64,000 nt of DNA from Streptococcus cuniculi (GTDB taxonomy: Bacteria; Bacillota; Bacilli; Lactobacillales; Streptococcaceae), in NCBI RefSeq assembly GCF_001921845.1, contig NZ_MSJM01000001.1:124001-188000 (forward strand). The letters run 5' to 3'. How positions within the stretch are numbered: position 1 is the first letter of the stretch; every line of letters starts with the position of its first letter. Both the position numbers and the translations under genes were made by a program. Under the pieces are notes generated by a model. The model did not search any database and was not told the origin of the DNA. It saw nothing but the letters and a program-made list of their open reading frames with translations. This document shows, piece by piece, positions 1 through 10,200 of the stretch.

Positions 1-2
1 AC

Positions 3-659
3 CGATTGTTGGAGAAAAAAGTGCCGACTTATACGGCAATTCCTTTTCTAGCAACGGCCCCTGTCATCAATCCGATTGTCCTATTTGCGACCTTTACCGC
101 TTTTGGTAATTCAGTCAAATTCGCATTCTACCGCGCACTTGGTTCGATTCTGGTCGCTCTAGTCTTAGGGATTTTTCTGGGATTTTTCCAGACAGGCTCT
201 ATTTTAAAAGAGCAGGCTTCTCCCTTGCATACGCATGATTTTTCCCATTTGAGCGGCTGGAAAAAGGTCGGACAAGCCTTGATACAAAGTATCGATGAAT
301 TTTTTGATACGGGGCGCTACTTGGTGTTTGGTTGCCTCTTTGCCAGCCTCGTCCAAGTCTACATTCCGACCAGTATCTTGACCCGGATTGGTCACAATCC
401 CTTTACAGCCATTCTCTTGATGATGCTGCTTGCTTTTTTGCTGTCTCTCTGTTCCGAAGCTGATGCCTTTATCGGGGCGTCCCTACTTTCGAGCTTTGGC
501 TTTGCACCAATTATGGCCTTTCTCGTTATCGGTCCTATGATTGACATTAAAAACCTCATCATGATGAAGCATTCCTTTAAGACATCTTTTATTCTGCAAT
601 TTATCGGAATCATCTCTGTTGTCATCGCCCTGTACTGTCTTGCAATAGGAGGTCTCTAA
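3..659 (+). CDS. UPF0718-type permease, C-terminal part (5' end outside window)
   Basis: Predicted integral membrane permease of the YcgR/YraQ (UPF0718) type; the substrate is unknown. The reading frame is already open at the first bases (R-L-L-E-K-K), so the apparent start at position 6 is internal and roughly the first third of a protein of about 300 aa is missing. The visible part has a family-like PFLATAPVINPIVLF stretch, a cytoplasmic loop rich in His and Lys, and about five further hydrophobic helices. The stop lies one base before the next gene, which is the usual partner of this family, so the two form an operon. Family assignment is from remembered motifs. Confidence 0.75.
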   Translation, partial: RLLEKKVPTYTAIPFLATAPVINPIVLFATFTAFGNSVKFAFYRALGSILVALVLGIFLGFFQTGSILKEQASPLHTHDFSHLSGWKKVGQALIQSIDEFFDTGRYLVFGCLFASLVQVYIPTSILTRIGHNPFTAILLMMLLAFLLSLCSEADAFIGASLLSSFGFAPIMAFLVIGPMIDIKNLIMMKHSFKTSFILQFIGIISVVIALYCLAIGGL

Positions 660-660
660 A

Positions 661-1476
661 ATGATTCGATTCTTACTATTAGCAGGGTATTTTGAAATGA
701 CCCTCTATCTCTACGTTTCTGGAAAACTCGACCAGTACATCAACCTGCATTACTCTTATCTAGCCTATCTCTCCATGGTCTTAACCTTCCTACTAGCCCT
801 CGTCCAGCTCTATATCTGGGTTAAGCAACTGGAAACGCATAGCCATTTATCAACGAAAATAGCCAAACTGACCAGTATTGCCCTCCTGCTCATTCCCTTG
901 ATTGTCGCTTGGGGCTTTCCAACGGTCCATCTGGACTCAACGACCGTTGCGGCTAAGGGCTACCATTTCCCACTCGCAGCAGGAACGGATACAGAAATTC
1001 AAGAGCAAGAAGGCACCACTGTCCAATACTTGAAACCCGATACCTCTGCCTACTTCACCAAATCCAGCTATCAAAGCGAAATGCGTAAGGTTGCCGAGCG
1101 CTATTTAGACCAAGAGATTATCAGCGTCACCAGCGAAAATTACATGGAAGTGATGGAGGCCATCTATGACTATCCCAATGAATTTGTCGGCAAACACCTT
1201 GAAATGGTAGGCTTTGTCTACAACGACCCTGATAATCCAAAACAGCAATTTCTCTTCCGCTTTGGAATTATCCACTGTATCGCTGATTCTGGTGTCTACG
1301 GCCTCCTGTCCACAGGACAGGAGACGGATTTCCCAGACAATACTTGGGTTCAGGCCAAGGGAACAATCAAACTCTCCTATCACAACTCCCTCCAGCAGGC
1401 TCTTCCAACACTTGAGCTGACGGAATACACCAAGATTGAACAACCCAAAAATCCCTATGTCTACCGTGTCTTTTAA
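661..1476 (+). CDS. TIGR03943/DUF1980 family protein (YcgQ-like)
   Basis: A 271-aa protein with two N-terminal hydrophobic helices (about 1-25 and 37-57), a third near 80-100, then a long extracytoplasmic-looking C-terminal domain. It has the RFGIIHCIADSG stretch typical of the TIGR03943/DUF1980 family. The family is nearly always encoded next to an UPF0718 permease, as here, with one base between the genes, so the pair probably forms one membrane complex. The function is not established. The ATG at 661 follows AGGAGGT inside the upstream gene's last codons. Confidence 0.75.
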   Translation: MIRFLLLAGYFEMTLYLYVSGKLDQYINLHYSYLAYLSMVLTFLLALVQLYIWVKQLETHSHLSTKIAKLTSIALLLIPLIVAWGFPTVHLDSTTVAAKGYHFPLAAGTDTEIQEQEGTTVQYLKPDTSAYFTKSSYQSEMRKVAERYLDQEIISVTSENYMEVMEAIYDYPNEFVGKHLEMVGFVYNDPDNPKQQFLFRFGIIHCIADSGVYGLLSTGQETDFPDNTWVQAKGTIKLSYHNSLQQALPTLELTEYTKIEQPKNPYVYRVF

Positions 1477-1574
1477 TCAAAAAAATATCTCTCGCAATCG
1501 CTACTCTCTAAACATCGTATTCTGCATCCGCAACTGCACGTTGAGTGAACAAAGGTCCGAAGATGATTTTTGAC

Positions 1575-1775
1575 CTACGACAAACGCATGAAGAAAATTT
1601 AGTTTTCAGAAATCATGTTTTCAATTGTTCGTGTTAGCATTTAAAAAAATTGCAGTATCATTAAGCTATTAACGAGAAAAAATTACTATTTCTTCCAAAA
1701 AGGTGATGAAATGGTTTCAAAAAATTGCACTTATCAAAAATTAGGATAGGTGCAATTTTTCATGCGTTTGTCGTG
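1575..1775. repeat. MITE-like inverted-repeat element upstream of zwf
   Basis: A perfect 14-bp inverted repeat, ACGACAAACGCATG at 1577-1590 and its complement at 1761-1774, bounds about 200 bp of A/T-rich DNA without a plausible gene. It is flanked by 8-bp direct repeats TTTTTGAC (1567-1574 and 1776-1783), as expected for a target duplication. An inner hairpin (AATTGCAC near 1721, GTGCAATT near 1750) lies next to the right arm. The rest of the 1477-1852 gap shows no feature I can support. Without a second copy in the window, mobility is inferred. Confidence 0.5.
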
Positions 1776-1852
1776 TTTTTGACGAGTAGCAGGTGAATTT
1801 TCAGACAATTTATGATATACTAATACTAAATTCTACAGATTGGAAACCATTT

Positions 1853-3337
1853 ATGTCATCACACGTATTATTTACTATTTTTGGAGCGAGTGGGGATCTT
1901 GCCAAACGCAAACTCTATCCCTCACTTTTTCGATTATATAAAGCTGGGCATATCGGACAGCACTTTGCCGTGATTGGTACTGCACGCCGTCCTTGGACCA
2001 AGGAATATTTTGAGCAAGTCGTGATTGAGTCGCTCGGAGACCTGCCAGACAATACGCGTCAAGCACATGAATTTGCCAGCCATTTTTACTATCAAAGCCA
2101 CGATGTTAACGACACCGAGCACTACATTGCTTTGAAACAATTGCAGGAAGAATTGGGCAAACAATACCAGACCGAGCACAACAAGGTCTTCTTCTTGTCG
2201 ATGGCACCTGAATTTTTTGGAACCATTGCCAAGCACTTGAAATCGGAGCAAATCGTTGATGGAAAAGGGTTTGAGCGGTTAATCATTGAAAAACCATTTG
2301 GAACAAGCCTCGAGACAGCCGAAAAGCTCAACCAAGAGCTCGCAGAAACCTTTGAAGAAGAGCAGATTTACCGTATCGACCATTATCTTGGAAAAGAAAT
2401 GGTGCAAAATATCTTTGCCGTTCGGTTTGCCAACATCATTTTTGAACATATCTGGAATCGCGATTACATTGAATCCGTTCAAATCAACTTTGCAGAATCC
2501 ATCGGGGTCGAAGACCGCGGAGGCTACTACGACCATTCTGGGGCCTTGAAAGACATGATTCAAAACCATGCCCTGCAGGTTCTCTCGATTCTAGCTATGG
2601 ACAAGCCAAAAAGTTTCAATGAAGCAGATGTACGGGCAGAAAAAATCAAGGTTTTCCAACATCTGAAACAGCAGACCGACGAGGAAATCAAACGCAATTT
2701 CATCCGAGGTCAATACACCGCTGGACACATTGATGGTAAAGACTATGTAGGGTATTTGGAAGAGCCAAATATCGCAGAAGGTTCGCAGACCGAAACCTTT
2801 GCTAGCGGAGTTTTCTTTGTTGACACCGATGCCTTTCGTGATGTGCCTTTCTTCTTCCGTACCGGTAAACGCTTGACGGAAAAAGGAACACGTATTACCA
2901 TCGTCTTCAAACAAGCACAGGATATTTTTGGCCAACACGCTGAAAAGAATGTCTTGACCATTTACATTCAGCCGACCGAGGGATTTTCTCTGTCTATCAA
3001 CGGAAAAGAAGTCGGTTCTCACTTTGCGCTGACCCCAGCCAAGCTCGATTTCCGCCACAATGCGACCGCCCTTGGCAACTCACCAGAAGCCTATGAAAAG
3101 CTCTTCTTTGATGTCTTGCATGGGGACTCCACCAACTTCAGTCACTGGGAAGAGGTCAAGGCCAGCTGGCAGTTTATCGACCAAGTGGTCCGTATCTGGC
3201 AGGACAACCAAGTACCGCTCCATACTTACCCCGCAGGAAGCATGGGACCGCAAGCTGCCTTTGACTTATTAGAAAGCTACGGCAGCAAATGGATCTGGAC
3301 ACCCGATGTCTGGTACCGCGAGCGGGGATTACTATAA
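1853..3337 (+). CDS. zwf: Glucose-6-phosphate 1-dehydrogenase
   Basis: Catalyses NADP-dependent oxidation of glucose-6-phosphate, the first step of the oxidative pentose phosphate pathway, in the cytoplasm. The N-terminus has the dinucleotide-binding GASGDLAKRK motif, and the active-site signature RIDHYLGKE lies near residue 178. The 494-aa length from the ATG at 1853 matches the family. The frame stays open upstream to a GTG at 1793, but those residues do not look like the enzyme's N-terminus, so I chose MSSHVLFTIFGASG. The gene stands alone between the inverted-repeat element and a terminator. Confidence 0.96.
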   Translation: MSSHVLFTIFGASGDLAKRKLYPSLFRLYKAGHIGQHFAVIGTARRPWTKEYFEQVVIESLGDLPDNTRQAHEFASHFYYQSHDVNDTEHYIALKQLQEELGKQYQTEHNKVFFLSMAPEFFGTIAKHLKSEQIVDGKGFERLIIEKPFGTSLETAEKLNQELAETFEEEQIYRIDHYLGKEMVQNIFAVRFANIIFEHIWNRDYIESVQINFAESIGVEDRGGYYDHSGALKDMIQNHALQVLSILAMDKPKSFNEADVRAEKIKVFQHLKQQTDEEIKRNFIRGQYTAGHIDGKDYVGYLEEPNIAEGSQTETFASGVFFVDTDAFRDVPFFFRTGKRLTEKGTRITIVFKQAQDIFGQHAEKNVLTIYIQPTEGFSLSINGKEVGSHFALTPAKLDFRHNATALGNSPEAYEKLFFDVLHGDSTNFSHWEEVKASWQFIDQVVRIWQDNQVPLHTYPAGSMGPQAAFDLLESYGSKWIWTPDVWYRERGLL

Positions 3338-3345
3338 AAGCAACA

Positions 3346-3394
3346 CAGGAGGGATTTAGGAGAAGTTCAAACACTTGCTCCCCTCCTCTTTTTT
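3346..3394 (+). terminator. Probable terminator after zwf
   Basis: AGGAGGGA near 3347 can pair with TCCCCTCCT (3379-3387) and is followed by a run of T. The loop is long (about 24 nt), so this is a moderate candidate. Confidence 0.45.
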
Positions 3395-3441
3395 ATATTC
3401 AAATGAATGAACTTTCAGACAAGAAACTGAGACAAAGACTA
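3393..3441. repeat. Partial copy of the TATAGTC-type MITE
   Basis: The stretch from ATTCAAATGAATGAACTTTC to about 3441 matches one end (reverse complement) of the elements at 52475-52580 and 27797-28008. Only one terminus is present, directly after the zwf terminator. Confidence 0.5.
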
Positions 3442-3475
3442 TATCTTCTCAACACCACAAATCATAGGAGATATC

Positions 3476-4156
3476 ATGATGATAACTATTCCATCTATTC
3501 TGGCAGCACTTGAAGCAGAAAGCCATGCTGGCACCCTCAAACGCTATGAAAAAATCCAAGAAACTAAGCCTTACTATGGCGTGCCTATGGGTGCTATTTC
3601 CCGTATTGCCAAACCTTACATCCATCAGCTAGAACTCGTCTATCCTTTATGGGAAACAAAGATACTAGAGGCGCAGTATTTAGCCATTCAAATCGCCAAA
3701 GGAAGAGCAAATCAGCTAACTGAAGAGACCATTCAAAGCTGCCTAGACGATACTGTTTCACAAAATGTCCTTGATAAATTTGCCAACCTCATTCTCAATA
3801 AACGTTCAGATGCCAGAAAATGGGAAGATTGGCTTCTGCAATCGGACGGCCCTGTCTTTCAACGCCTCGGCTGGGCTCTAAAAGGAAGCTATTTTGCGAG
3901 TAAAAAGGCCAGCTCCAAAGAAATTGAAGAGACACTTTCTACTATAGAGACTCATTTACAGACAGTCGCAGAACCTATCCAATGGACCATGAACCAATGT
4001 CTGGTTGAAATTGCGGTCGCCTATCCTGACTATTTGGAGCAGGGACTGACCATTGGACGCACATTAGCGGTCTATGCTGATATGAAAGTCCCTAAAGGCT
4101 GTACATCTGCCTACGCTCCTGACTGGATTGAAGCTCTCCTAAAAAGAAAGAAATAG
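3476..4156 (+). CDS. DNA alkylation repair protein (AlkD-like, HEAT repeats)
   Basis: A 226-aa helical protein resembling the AlkC/AlkD superfamily of HEAT-repeat DNA glycosylases, which excise alkylated bases. Supporting features are its size, its all-helical composition and stretches such as YYGVPMGAISRIAK, ARKWEDWLLQ, ALKGSYFASKK and the C-terminal VPKGCTSAYAPDWIEALL. The start has two adjacent ATGs (3476 and 3479) behind TAGGAG; either could be used. It is flanked by its own terminator and appears to be a single-gene unit. Exact subfamily and activity are inferred. Confidence 0.75.
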   Translation: MMITIPSILAALEAESHAGTLKRYEKIQETKPYYGVPMGAISRIAKPYIHQLELVYPLWETKILEAQYLAIQIAKGRANQLTEETIQSCLDDTVSQNVLDKFANLILNKRSDARKWEDWLLQSDGPVFQRLGWALKGSYFASKKASSKEIEETLSTIETHLQTVAEPIQWTMNQCLVEIAVAYPDYLEQGLTIGRTLAVYADMKVPKGCTSAYAPDWIEALLKRKK

Positions 4157-4214
4157 AAAAAAAGAGTAGGATCAACTCGTGATGTCAATATCACGCTAGG
4201 TCCTACTCTTTTTT
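4157..4214. terminator. Bidirectional terminator between alkD-like gene and ftsY
   Basis: A-run plus GAGTAGGA (4164-4171) pairs with TCCTACTC (4201-4208) followed by six T. With A's on one side and T's on the other it can serve both converging genes. A smaller hairpin (CGTGAT/ATCACG) lies in the loop. Confidence 0.85.
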
Positions 4215-5640
4215 ATACTAAACCTTCTAACAAGCCTCTCATAAAGGATTCGGAATGAAATTCACCGATGTCGTCAATCTTTTCCCCAAATCCGATGAGT
4301 TTCACCGGAATATCCAATTCTTGACGAATGGCAAGTACGACACCACCACGCGCGGTCCCGTCTAGTTTGGTCAAGACCAGTCCTGTCAGCGGTGTAATTT
4401 TTGAAAATTCTTTGGCCTGTACGAGGGCATTCTGACCCGTTGACGCGTCTAGCGCTAGCAAGGTTTCATGCGGTGCATCTGGTAAACTCCGCTTGATAAT
4501 CCGGCCAATCTTTTCTAATTCAGCCATGAGGTTATCCTTGTTTTGCAGGCGACCAGCTGTATCAATCATGAGAATGTCCACCTGCTCTGCCATGGCTTTT
4601 TCCATACCGTCAAAGACCACACTAGCAGGGTCAGACTTCTCTGGTCCTGTCACCACAGGCACATCCACGCGCCGTCCCCACTCAACCAGCTGGGCTACTG
4701 CACCTGCGCGGAAGGTGTCTGCTGCAACTAACATCACTTTCTTTCCTGCCTGCTTGTAACGATAGGCCAATTTACCAATAGACGTTGTTTTCCCAACCCC
4801 ATTGACACCGACAAAAAGCATGACCGTCAGGCCCTCTTGAAAGGCTATCTGCTCGCTGAACTGCCCGTCTTTTTCGTAAATTTCCACCAGTTTTTCAATA
4901 ATCAAACGGCGCAAGGCTTCGGGCTTTTTGGCATTTTCCAAGCGTGCTTCATAGCGAAGCTCTTCCGTCAAGTTAGACGCAACCTGCACCCCTACGTCGC
5001 TTGTGATGAGTAATTCTTCTAATTCTTCAAAGAAATCTTCATCCACCGAGCGGAAATTGGCAAAGAATTCATTGAGCTTGGCACCAAAACCAGTCCGCGT
5101 TTTTTTCAAGGTGCGCTGGTATTTTTCTTCCTCACTTTCAGGTGCTGGCTGCGGTGCTAGCACCTCTTCTGCTTGCTCCTGTTTGGTCTGAAGAGCTTCT
5201 TCGTTCTCTTTTGCTTCTTTCACACGCGCGGCAGCCGCTTCCTTAGCTGCATAGTAGTCCTCCATGAAGTCCAAGGTTCGCTGTTTCTGCGCATCCAAAT
5301 CTACTTCTACAACTTCAGTAGAATCCTCTTCTTCAGCTACAACTTCTTCTGCGGTCTCAACAGGAACCTCTTCTTCAACCACTGCCTCTTCAGCAACTTC
5401 AGTGATATCCTCTGCTACCCTTTCAGCTAAATCTCCGCTTTCTTCATGCGCGTCAAGGCGCTCCTCTGTCGGAACGGAAACTTCTTCTAGCTCAACTTGG
5501 TCTTCCATCACCTGCTCTGCTTCTGCGGTCACATCTTCAGGCTGCATCTGGCTTTCTGCATGCTGCGCTTTATGTTCTTCTGAAAGAACAGGCGCTTCTT
5601 CCTTGTCTTTGCGTCCAAATAATCGATCAAATAGCCCCAT
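4213..5640 (-). CDS. ftsY: Signal recognition particle receptor FtsY
   Basis: GTPase receptor that docks SRP-ribosome complexes at the membrane for co-translational insertion. The 475-aa protein has a very acidic N-terminal A domain (about residues 15-160, rich in Glu/Val/Ala), then the N and G domains with GVNGVGKTT (about 278-286), DTFRAGA, DTAGR (about 360-364) and TKLDG (about 424-428). I start at MGLFDRLFGRK, preceded by GAGGAA; a Met four codons upstream is also in frame. It ends the rnc-smc-HAD-HAD-ftsY run, one base after the preceding phosphatase stop codon. Confidence 0.96.
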   Translation of the reverse strand: MGLFDRLFGRKDKEEAPVLSEEHKAQHAESQMQPEDVTAEAEQVMEDQVELEEVSVPTEERLDAHEESGDLAERVAEDITEVAEEAVVEEEVPVETAEEVVAEEEDSTEVVEVDLDAQKQRTLDFMEDYYAAKEAAAARVKEAKENEEALQTKQEQAEEVLAPQPAPESEEEKYQRTLKKTRTGFGAKLNEFFANFRSVDEDFFEELEELLITSDVGVQVASNLTEELRYEARLENAKKPEALRRLIIEKLVEIYEKDGQFSEQIAFQEGLTVMLFVGVNGVGKTTSIGKLAYRYKQAGKKVMLVAADTFRAGAVAQLVEWGRRVDVPVVTGPEKSDPASVVFDGMEKAMAEQVDILMIDTAGRLQNKDNLMAELEKIGRIIKRSLPDAPHETLLALDASTGQNALVQAKEFSKITPLTGLVLTKLDGTARGGVVLAIRQELDIPVKLIGFGEKIDDIGEFHSESFMRGLLEGLV

Positions 5641-5641
5641 A

Positions 5642-6454
5642 CTATTCCTCACTTACTACATATTGTTCAATCGCCCAGGCAATACCATGTTCATCATTGG
5701 TCAATGGCAATACCACCTTGGCAACTTCTTTTAATGTTGAACTCGCATTTGCCATGGCAATTCCGAGACCAGCCCATTCAACCATGCTCAAATCATTTTC
5801 TTCATCGCCACAGGCCATGACTTCTGATTGTTCAATTCCTAAATGCTCAATCAATTTAGCAAGCCCATTGGCCTTGTGAACACCCTTAGGGCTCCACTCT
5901 AAGAGAATATCGCGCGATTTAAAAATTTCAAAGCGATCATATAGAGAAGCAGGCAATTTAGCAATCTGTTGATCCAAAAATGCTGCATCCACAGCTGTCA
6001 CTGCTTTATTGTAGGTCAATTCCTCTGGTAGACTAGCATCTGTCGTTGGAATAATGTGTAACAGCGGATTGCAGCTTGAATAAAGCGAAGCATGAGCGGC
6101 ATCCAAGGAATAGACATCTCCCTCATGAATGGCATCAAGTGGCAATTCAAGCTGGTTGGTCACTTCGCGAATGGCACGCACATCTTCTACAGAAAAGCCT
6201 GTTTGCTCTAAGACACGACCTGTATTTTCTTGCACCAAGCCTCCATTAAAGGTGATTGCATATTGTCCTTCGCCAAGCAAGTCCAGCTCTTCTAAGAACT
6301 GTTCAATCGCTTTTAAAGGACGTCCAGTAGTCAAGACGACATACACTCCCTTATCGCGCGCTGCTTGCAGGGCTTTTTTGTTTTCCGCTGAAATCCGCTT
6401 ATCAGATGTCAGCAAAGTCCCGTCCAAATCAAGGGCAATCAATTTAATACTCAT
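5642..6454 (-). CDS. Cof-type HAD-IIB phosphatase
   Basis: A 270-aa haloacid dehalogenase hydrolase of the Cof (IIB) subclass, probably acting on small phosphorylated metabolites. Visible motifs are DLDGTLL (motif I, nucleophile Asp), TTGRP (motif II), the conserved Lys near KGVHKANGL (motif III) and CGDEENDLSMV (motif IV), followed by GIAMANA. The 5' end overlaps the stop of the next HAD gene by 11 bp, indicating translational coupling. The paralogue upstream has the same fold. Substrate unknown. Confidence 0.9.
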   Translation of the reverse strand: MSIKLIALDLDGTLLTSDKRISAENKKALQAARDKGVYVVLTTGRPLKAIEQFLEELDLLGEGQYAITFNGGLVQENTGRVLEQTGFSVEDVRAIREVTNQLELPLDAIHEGDVYSLDAAHASLYSSCNPLLHIIPTTDASLPEELTYNKAVTAVDAAFLDQQIAKLPASLYDRFEIFKSRDILLEWSPKGVHKANGLAKLIEHLGIEQSEVMACGDEENDLSMVEWAGLGIAMANASSTLKEVAKVVLPLTNDEHGIAWAIEQYVVSEE

Positions 6455-7253
6455 GTAGTAATTCCTCCATATATGTCAAAACAGCCTCATCATTACAGTG
6501 ACCGATGACTGTATCTGCTACCTTTTTCACTTCTGGTTTAGCATTGCTTGTCGCAAGGGAAGTCCCTGCAAAATCAAGCATTTCCAAGTCATTTTGATTG
6601 TCGCCAAAGGCGACAACATTCTCAGCATCCACGCCAAAATGCTCACACAAGTGATACAAACCTACTGCCTTATGGCTGTCTGACAAGATGATATCTACTG
6701 ATTCAAATCCGGTCGTCACAGCAGTCACACTATCAAATCGCTCATTCAACCACTCCTGACCAGCTTCTAATTTCCCATCTGGAAAAGTAGCCACGATCTT
6801 AACAATATCCTCTGTCACTTCAGAAAAATCTGAAACTAGAGTTGTTTTCAAGTAGAATTGAGAAATCATATCAACATAGGATTGCTCCGCACTGGTCAAT
6901 AAATAGGCGGCATTTCTCCCTGATAACACAACAAAAGCGCTACTACCGTAGGGGCCTTCTTCTAGCCTATGGACAATATCCATATAGACCTGAGGATCAA
7001 TCGGCTGATCTTCAAAAATGACGTCTCCCTTATAGGATACAAAGGATCCATTTTCAGCGATAAAAGCCATCTCGTCTTCAAAGCCCTGAAAAACATCTTG
7101 CAAACTCAAGAGAGAGCGCCCACTCGCTGCTGCAAATAGATAGCCTTTTTCATGAAATTGATTCAGAATCTTGCGAAAACGTTCTCGGTTGAACTGATGG
7201 TCTTCTCTGAGAAATGTACCATCCATATCGGTTGCAATTATCTTCTTTATCAT
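6444..7253 (-). CDS. Cof-type HAD-IIB phosphatase (second paralogue)
   Basis: A 269-aa Cof-type HAD hydrolase with DMDGTFL (motif I), AASGRS (motif II), the SHKAVGL lysine region and FGDNQNDLEML (motif IV). It lies 8 bp after smc and overlaps the next phosphatase by 11 bp, so it is mid-operon. The two tandem HAD genes differ in sequence and so are old duplicates rather than a recent one. Substrate unknown; a sugar phosphate or nucleotide phosphatase is the usual family role. Confidence 0.9.
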   Translation of the reverse strand: MIKKIIATDMDGTFLREDHQFNRERFRKILNQFHEKGYLFAAASGRSLLSLQDVFQGFEDEMAFIAENGSFVSYKGDVIFEDQPIDPQVYMDIVHRLEEGPYGSSAFVVLSGRNAAYLLTSAEQSYVDMISQFYLKTTLVSDFSEVTEDIVKIVATFPDGKLEAGQEWLNERFDSVTAVTTGFESVDIILSDSHKAVGLYHLCEHFGVDAENVVAFGDNQNDLEMLDFAGTSLATSNAKPEVKKVADTVIGHCNDEAVLTYMEELLHEY

Positions 7254-7261
7254 CTATCCAC

Positions 7262-10200
7262 CTACTCACTTTCTATATCTTTCAACTTCACAGAGACAAT
7301 CTTTGATACACCTGATTCTTGCATGGTCACCCCATACATGGCATCTGCTGCTGCCATTGTCCCCTTACGGTGGGTAACAACAATAAATTGGCTGGACTTA
7401 TCAAATCGATTGAGATAGTCCCCAAAACGTTTGACATTGGCCTCATCAAGCGCAGCTTCAACCTCATCCAAGATGACAAAAGGAATGGTTTTCACGCGGA
7501 TAATCGAAAAGAGAAGGGCAAGGGCTGACAAGGCTTTTTCTCCACCAGACATCAGATTCAGAGACTGGATTTTCTTGCCAGGTGGCTGAACAGAAATCTC
7601 TACACCTGCTGTCAGAATATCCGGGCTAGTCAAGATTAAATCTGCTGATCCGCCACCAAACATTTGCTTAAAGGTCCGCTTAAAGCTCTCGCGAATCGCT
7701 TCAAAGGTCTGTTTAAAGCGTTCTTTGACCTCGTCATCCATTTCATGAATGGTATCGAGCAGGAGATTGCGAGCTGATAAAATATCCTCACGCTGTTCAT
7801 TTAAGAAGGTCAAGCGCTGATGGACTTCTTCATACTGATCAATAGCTTCTAGGTTGACAGGACCTAGGGCACGAATCGCACGTTCCAAGTCTTTGAGGGT
7901 CTGCTCTGCACGAGTCAAATCTTCTAGGACTTCAGCCTTCGTCTGCGCTTCTTCAAAACTCATTTTATAATGCTCTGTCAGATTAGCCAGCAAGGTCTTG
8001 AGACGACCAGCTTCTTGCTCATAGTCTGCCTCGAGCTTGGCTTGCTTGCGAATCAACTCGTCATTTTTCAAGCGCATTTGCTCTAACCGTGACTGAATAT
8101 CCTCGAATTGCCCCTCGATATCTTCAAGTTCTAACTTGAGACGAATGAGAAATTGATCAGTCGCAATCTGCTTGTTTTTAGCTGCCTGCAACTGCTCTTC
8201 TAAAACCTCTAAACTCGTATCATCTTGGGCTTCTGCTTTCTGGTCAATAACAGTCTGCAAAAGCTCCATTTCATGCATAATACTTGCTTCTTCTTCTTGC
8301 AATCGAGTGATGTCTGTCTGCTCAAAGCGTACTTCACTGGTCCGCTCACTTTGAGTGACTTTCAGGCTTGATAGACTTTCTTGCAAGGTCTGCACCTGCT
8401 CTTGAATAGCATAGCGATTGGTCTTCATCTCCTCAATCTGGCCTGTTAACTTAACCTTTTTCTCACTAAAATCAGCTAACTGTGCCTGATACTTACCAGC
8501 CAAATCCTGCAAATCAGATAAGATGCTCTTACCTGACTGCCCCACTTGCACATCATACAGGGTCTGTAATTCTGCAAGCTTATCGGCTAGCTGTTCATAA
8601 GAGAAGCGAATCCGTTGCTCAACAAGGCGCGCCTCCTCACCAGATTCTTTGATTTCTTCCAGAGATTGACGAATGACCTCTGCCTCTTCTTTTTTCCTAG
8701 CTACTAGATGTTCTTGTTCCTGCAATTCCTTGCTTAAAACTGCTATTTCTTCTGCTAGCAGGTCTAATTCTGGCTTAACAAAGGTCGTATGGTTGGTACG
8801 ATTGCTTCCTCCTGCAAAAGCTCCACCTGGGCGAATTTCAGTGCCGTCTAAGGTTACTAGACGTACTTGGAATTTGGTTGCTCGTGCCGCCTGATTGGCA
8901 TGCTCTACCGTATCAAAAACAGCAATCGTTCCTAGTAGATTTTGGAAAATCGATTCCAAGCGGGCGTCAAAGGTCACCAAATCACTTGCTAGGCCTAGGA
9001 AACCAGTCGCAGCCTGCAATTGACTCAACTGATGACCAGCCAAATGACGCGGTTTAATCGTCGTAAGGGGCAAAAAGGTAGCCCGTCCCTGACGCTGTTG
9101 TTTCAAGAAGGCAATAACTGCTTTAGCAGTTGCTTCATCTTCCACAATAATATGCTGGCTAGCCCCGCCGAGCGCAATCTCTAGAGCGGTCTGATACTGC
9201 ATATCAAATGTGACATTTGCGCTGACGGCTCCTACAATCCCACCGATTCGATCAGCCTGTTGTAAGACAGCCTTGACACCAGCATAGAAATTTGAATGAT
9301 TCTGTAAAATTGCTTCTAAACTAGCCTGACGCGCTTTTTTAGTCTTGACTTGATCCAAAAGATCAAACATTTTGGATTGACTAGCCTGATAGTCCTTGTC
9401 CAAGTCAACTAGGACTTTTTGCTTGTCCTGATAATCCTGTAGCAATTCCTGTAAGCGGGCCTCTGCTCTAGCTAAATCTTTCTCAATCTGGACTAATTCT
9501 GCCTGACTGGTCTTGAGTTCAGCTTGCAGACGGGCCAATTCTTCTGACTGGCTTTCTGTTAGGCGATGTTGGTTAGCAATGTCTTGCTCTACTTTGGCAA
9601 GGCTGTTGGACACTTCTGCCTCATCTTGTAGCAATTTGACATACTGCTCTCTGAGGTGGTCCAATACCTGATCTGGATTTTCTGAAAAGTAGCTCAATTC
9701 CTGCTCTTTTTCGGTAATAGCCGTTTTAATTGTTGCTAATTCTTCCTGCAGCTGGGCCAGATGAGCGGTTTTCTCAGCCAGTAGTTCTCGTGTTTTCGCA
9801 CGTTTTTCATCCAAATCGAGCAACCGAGCCTGCGCTTCTTGGCGGCTACTTTCATTCTGGCTGGACTCTAATTGATGTACTTCAATCTTTCGTTCCAAAT
9901 CGCTGATTAACTTGGTCACATCCAGCAAAACTGCCTGCTCATGCTCCAACTTAGCATTCAATTGCTGACGCTGCTGTTTCAAATCTTGATTTTCAAGTTC
10001 AAACTGATCACGTTGCTCATAATACTGAGCTAAGTCAGCCTTCACCTGACTTAAATCTGCCTCTTTTTGCTGAATGCTCTTGTGTCCTCTGGTAATCTGA
10101 GCCACTAAGACATTCAGATATAAGTCTTTTCGTTCTTCATCTAAGGTCAAGTATTTCCGAGCGACTTGGGCTTGTTTTTCAAGCGGTTTGACTTGGTTGT

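Noticed and set aside
1793..1852. Longer zwf starting at GTG 1793
   Set aside because: The extra 20 residues do not fit the enzyme's N-terminus; ATG 1853 gives the normal start MSSHVLFTIFGASG.
5264..5734. Ser/Thr-rich 156-aa frame opposite ftsY
   Set aside because: Mirror of the acidic Glu/Ala-rich A domain of FtsY; codon bias artefact.
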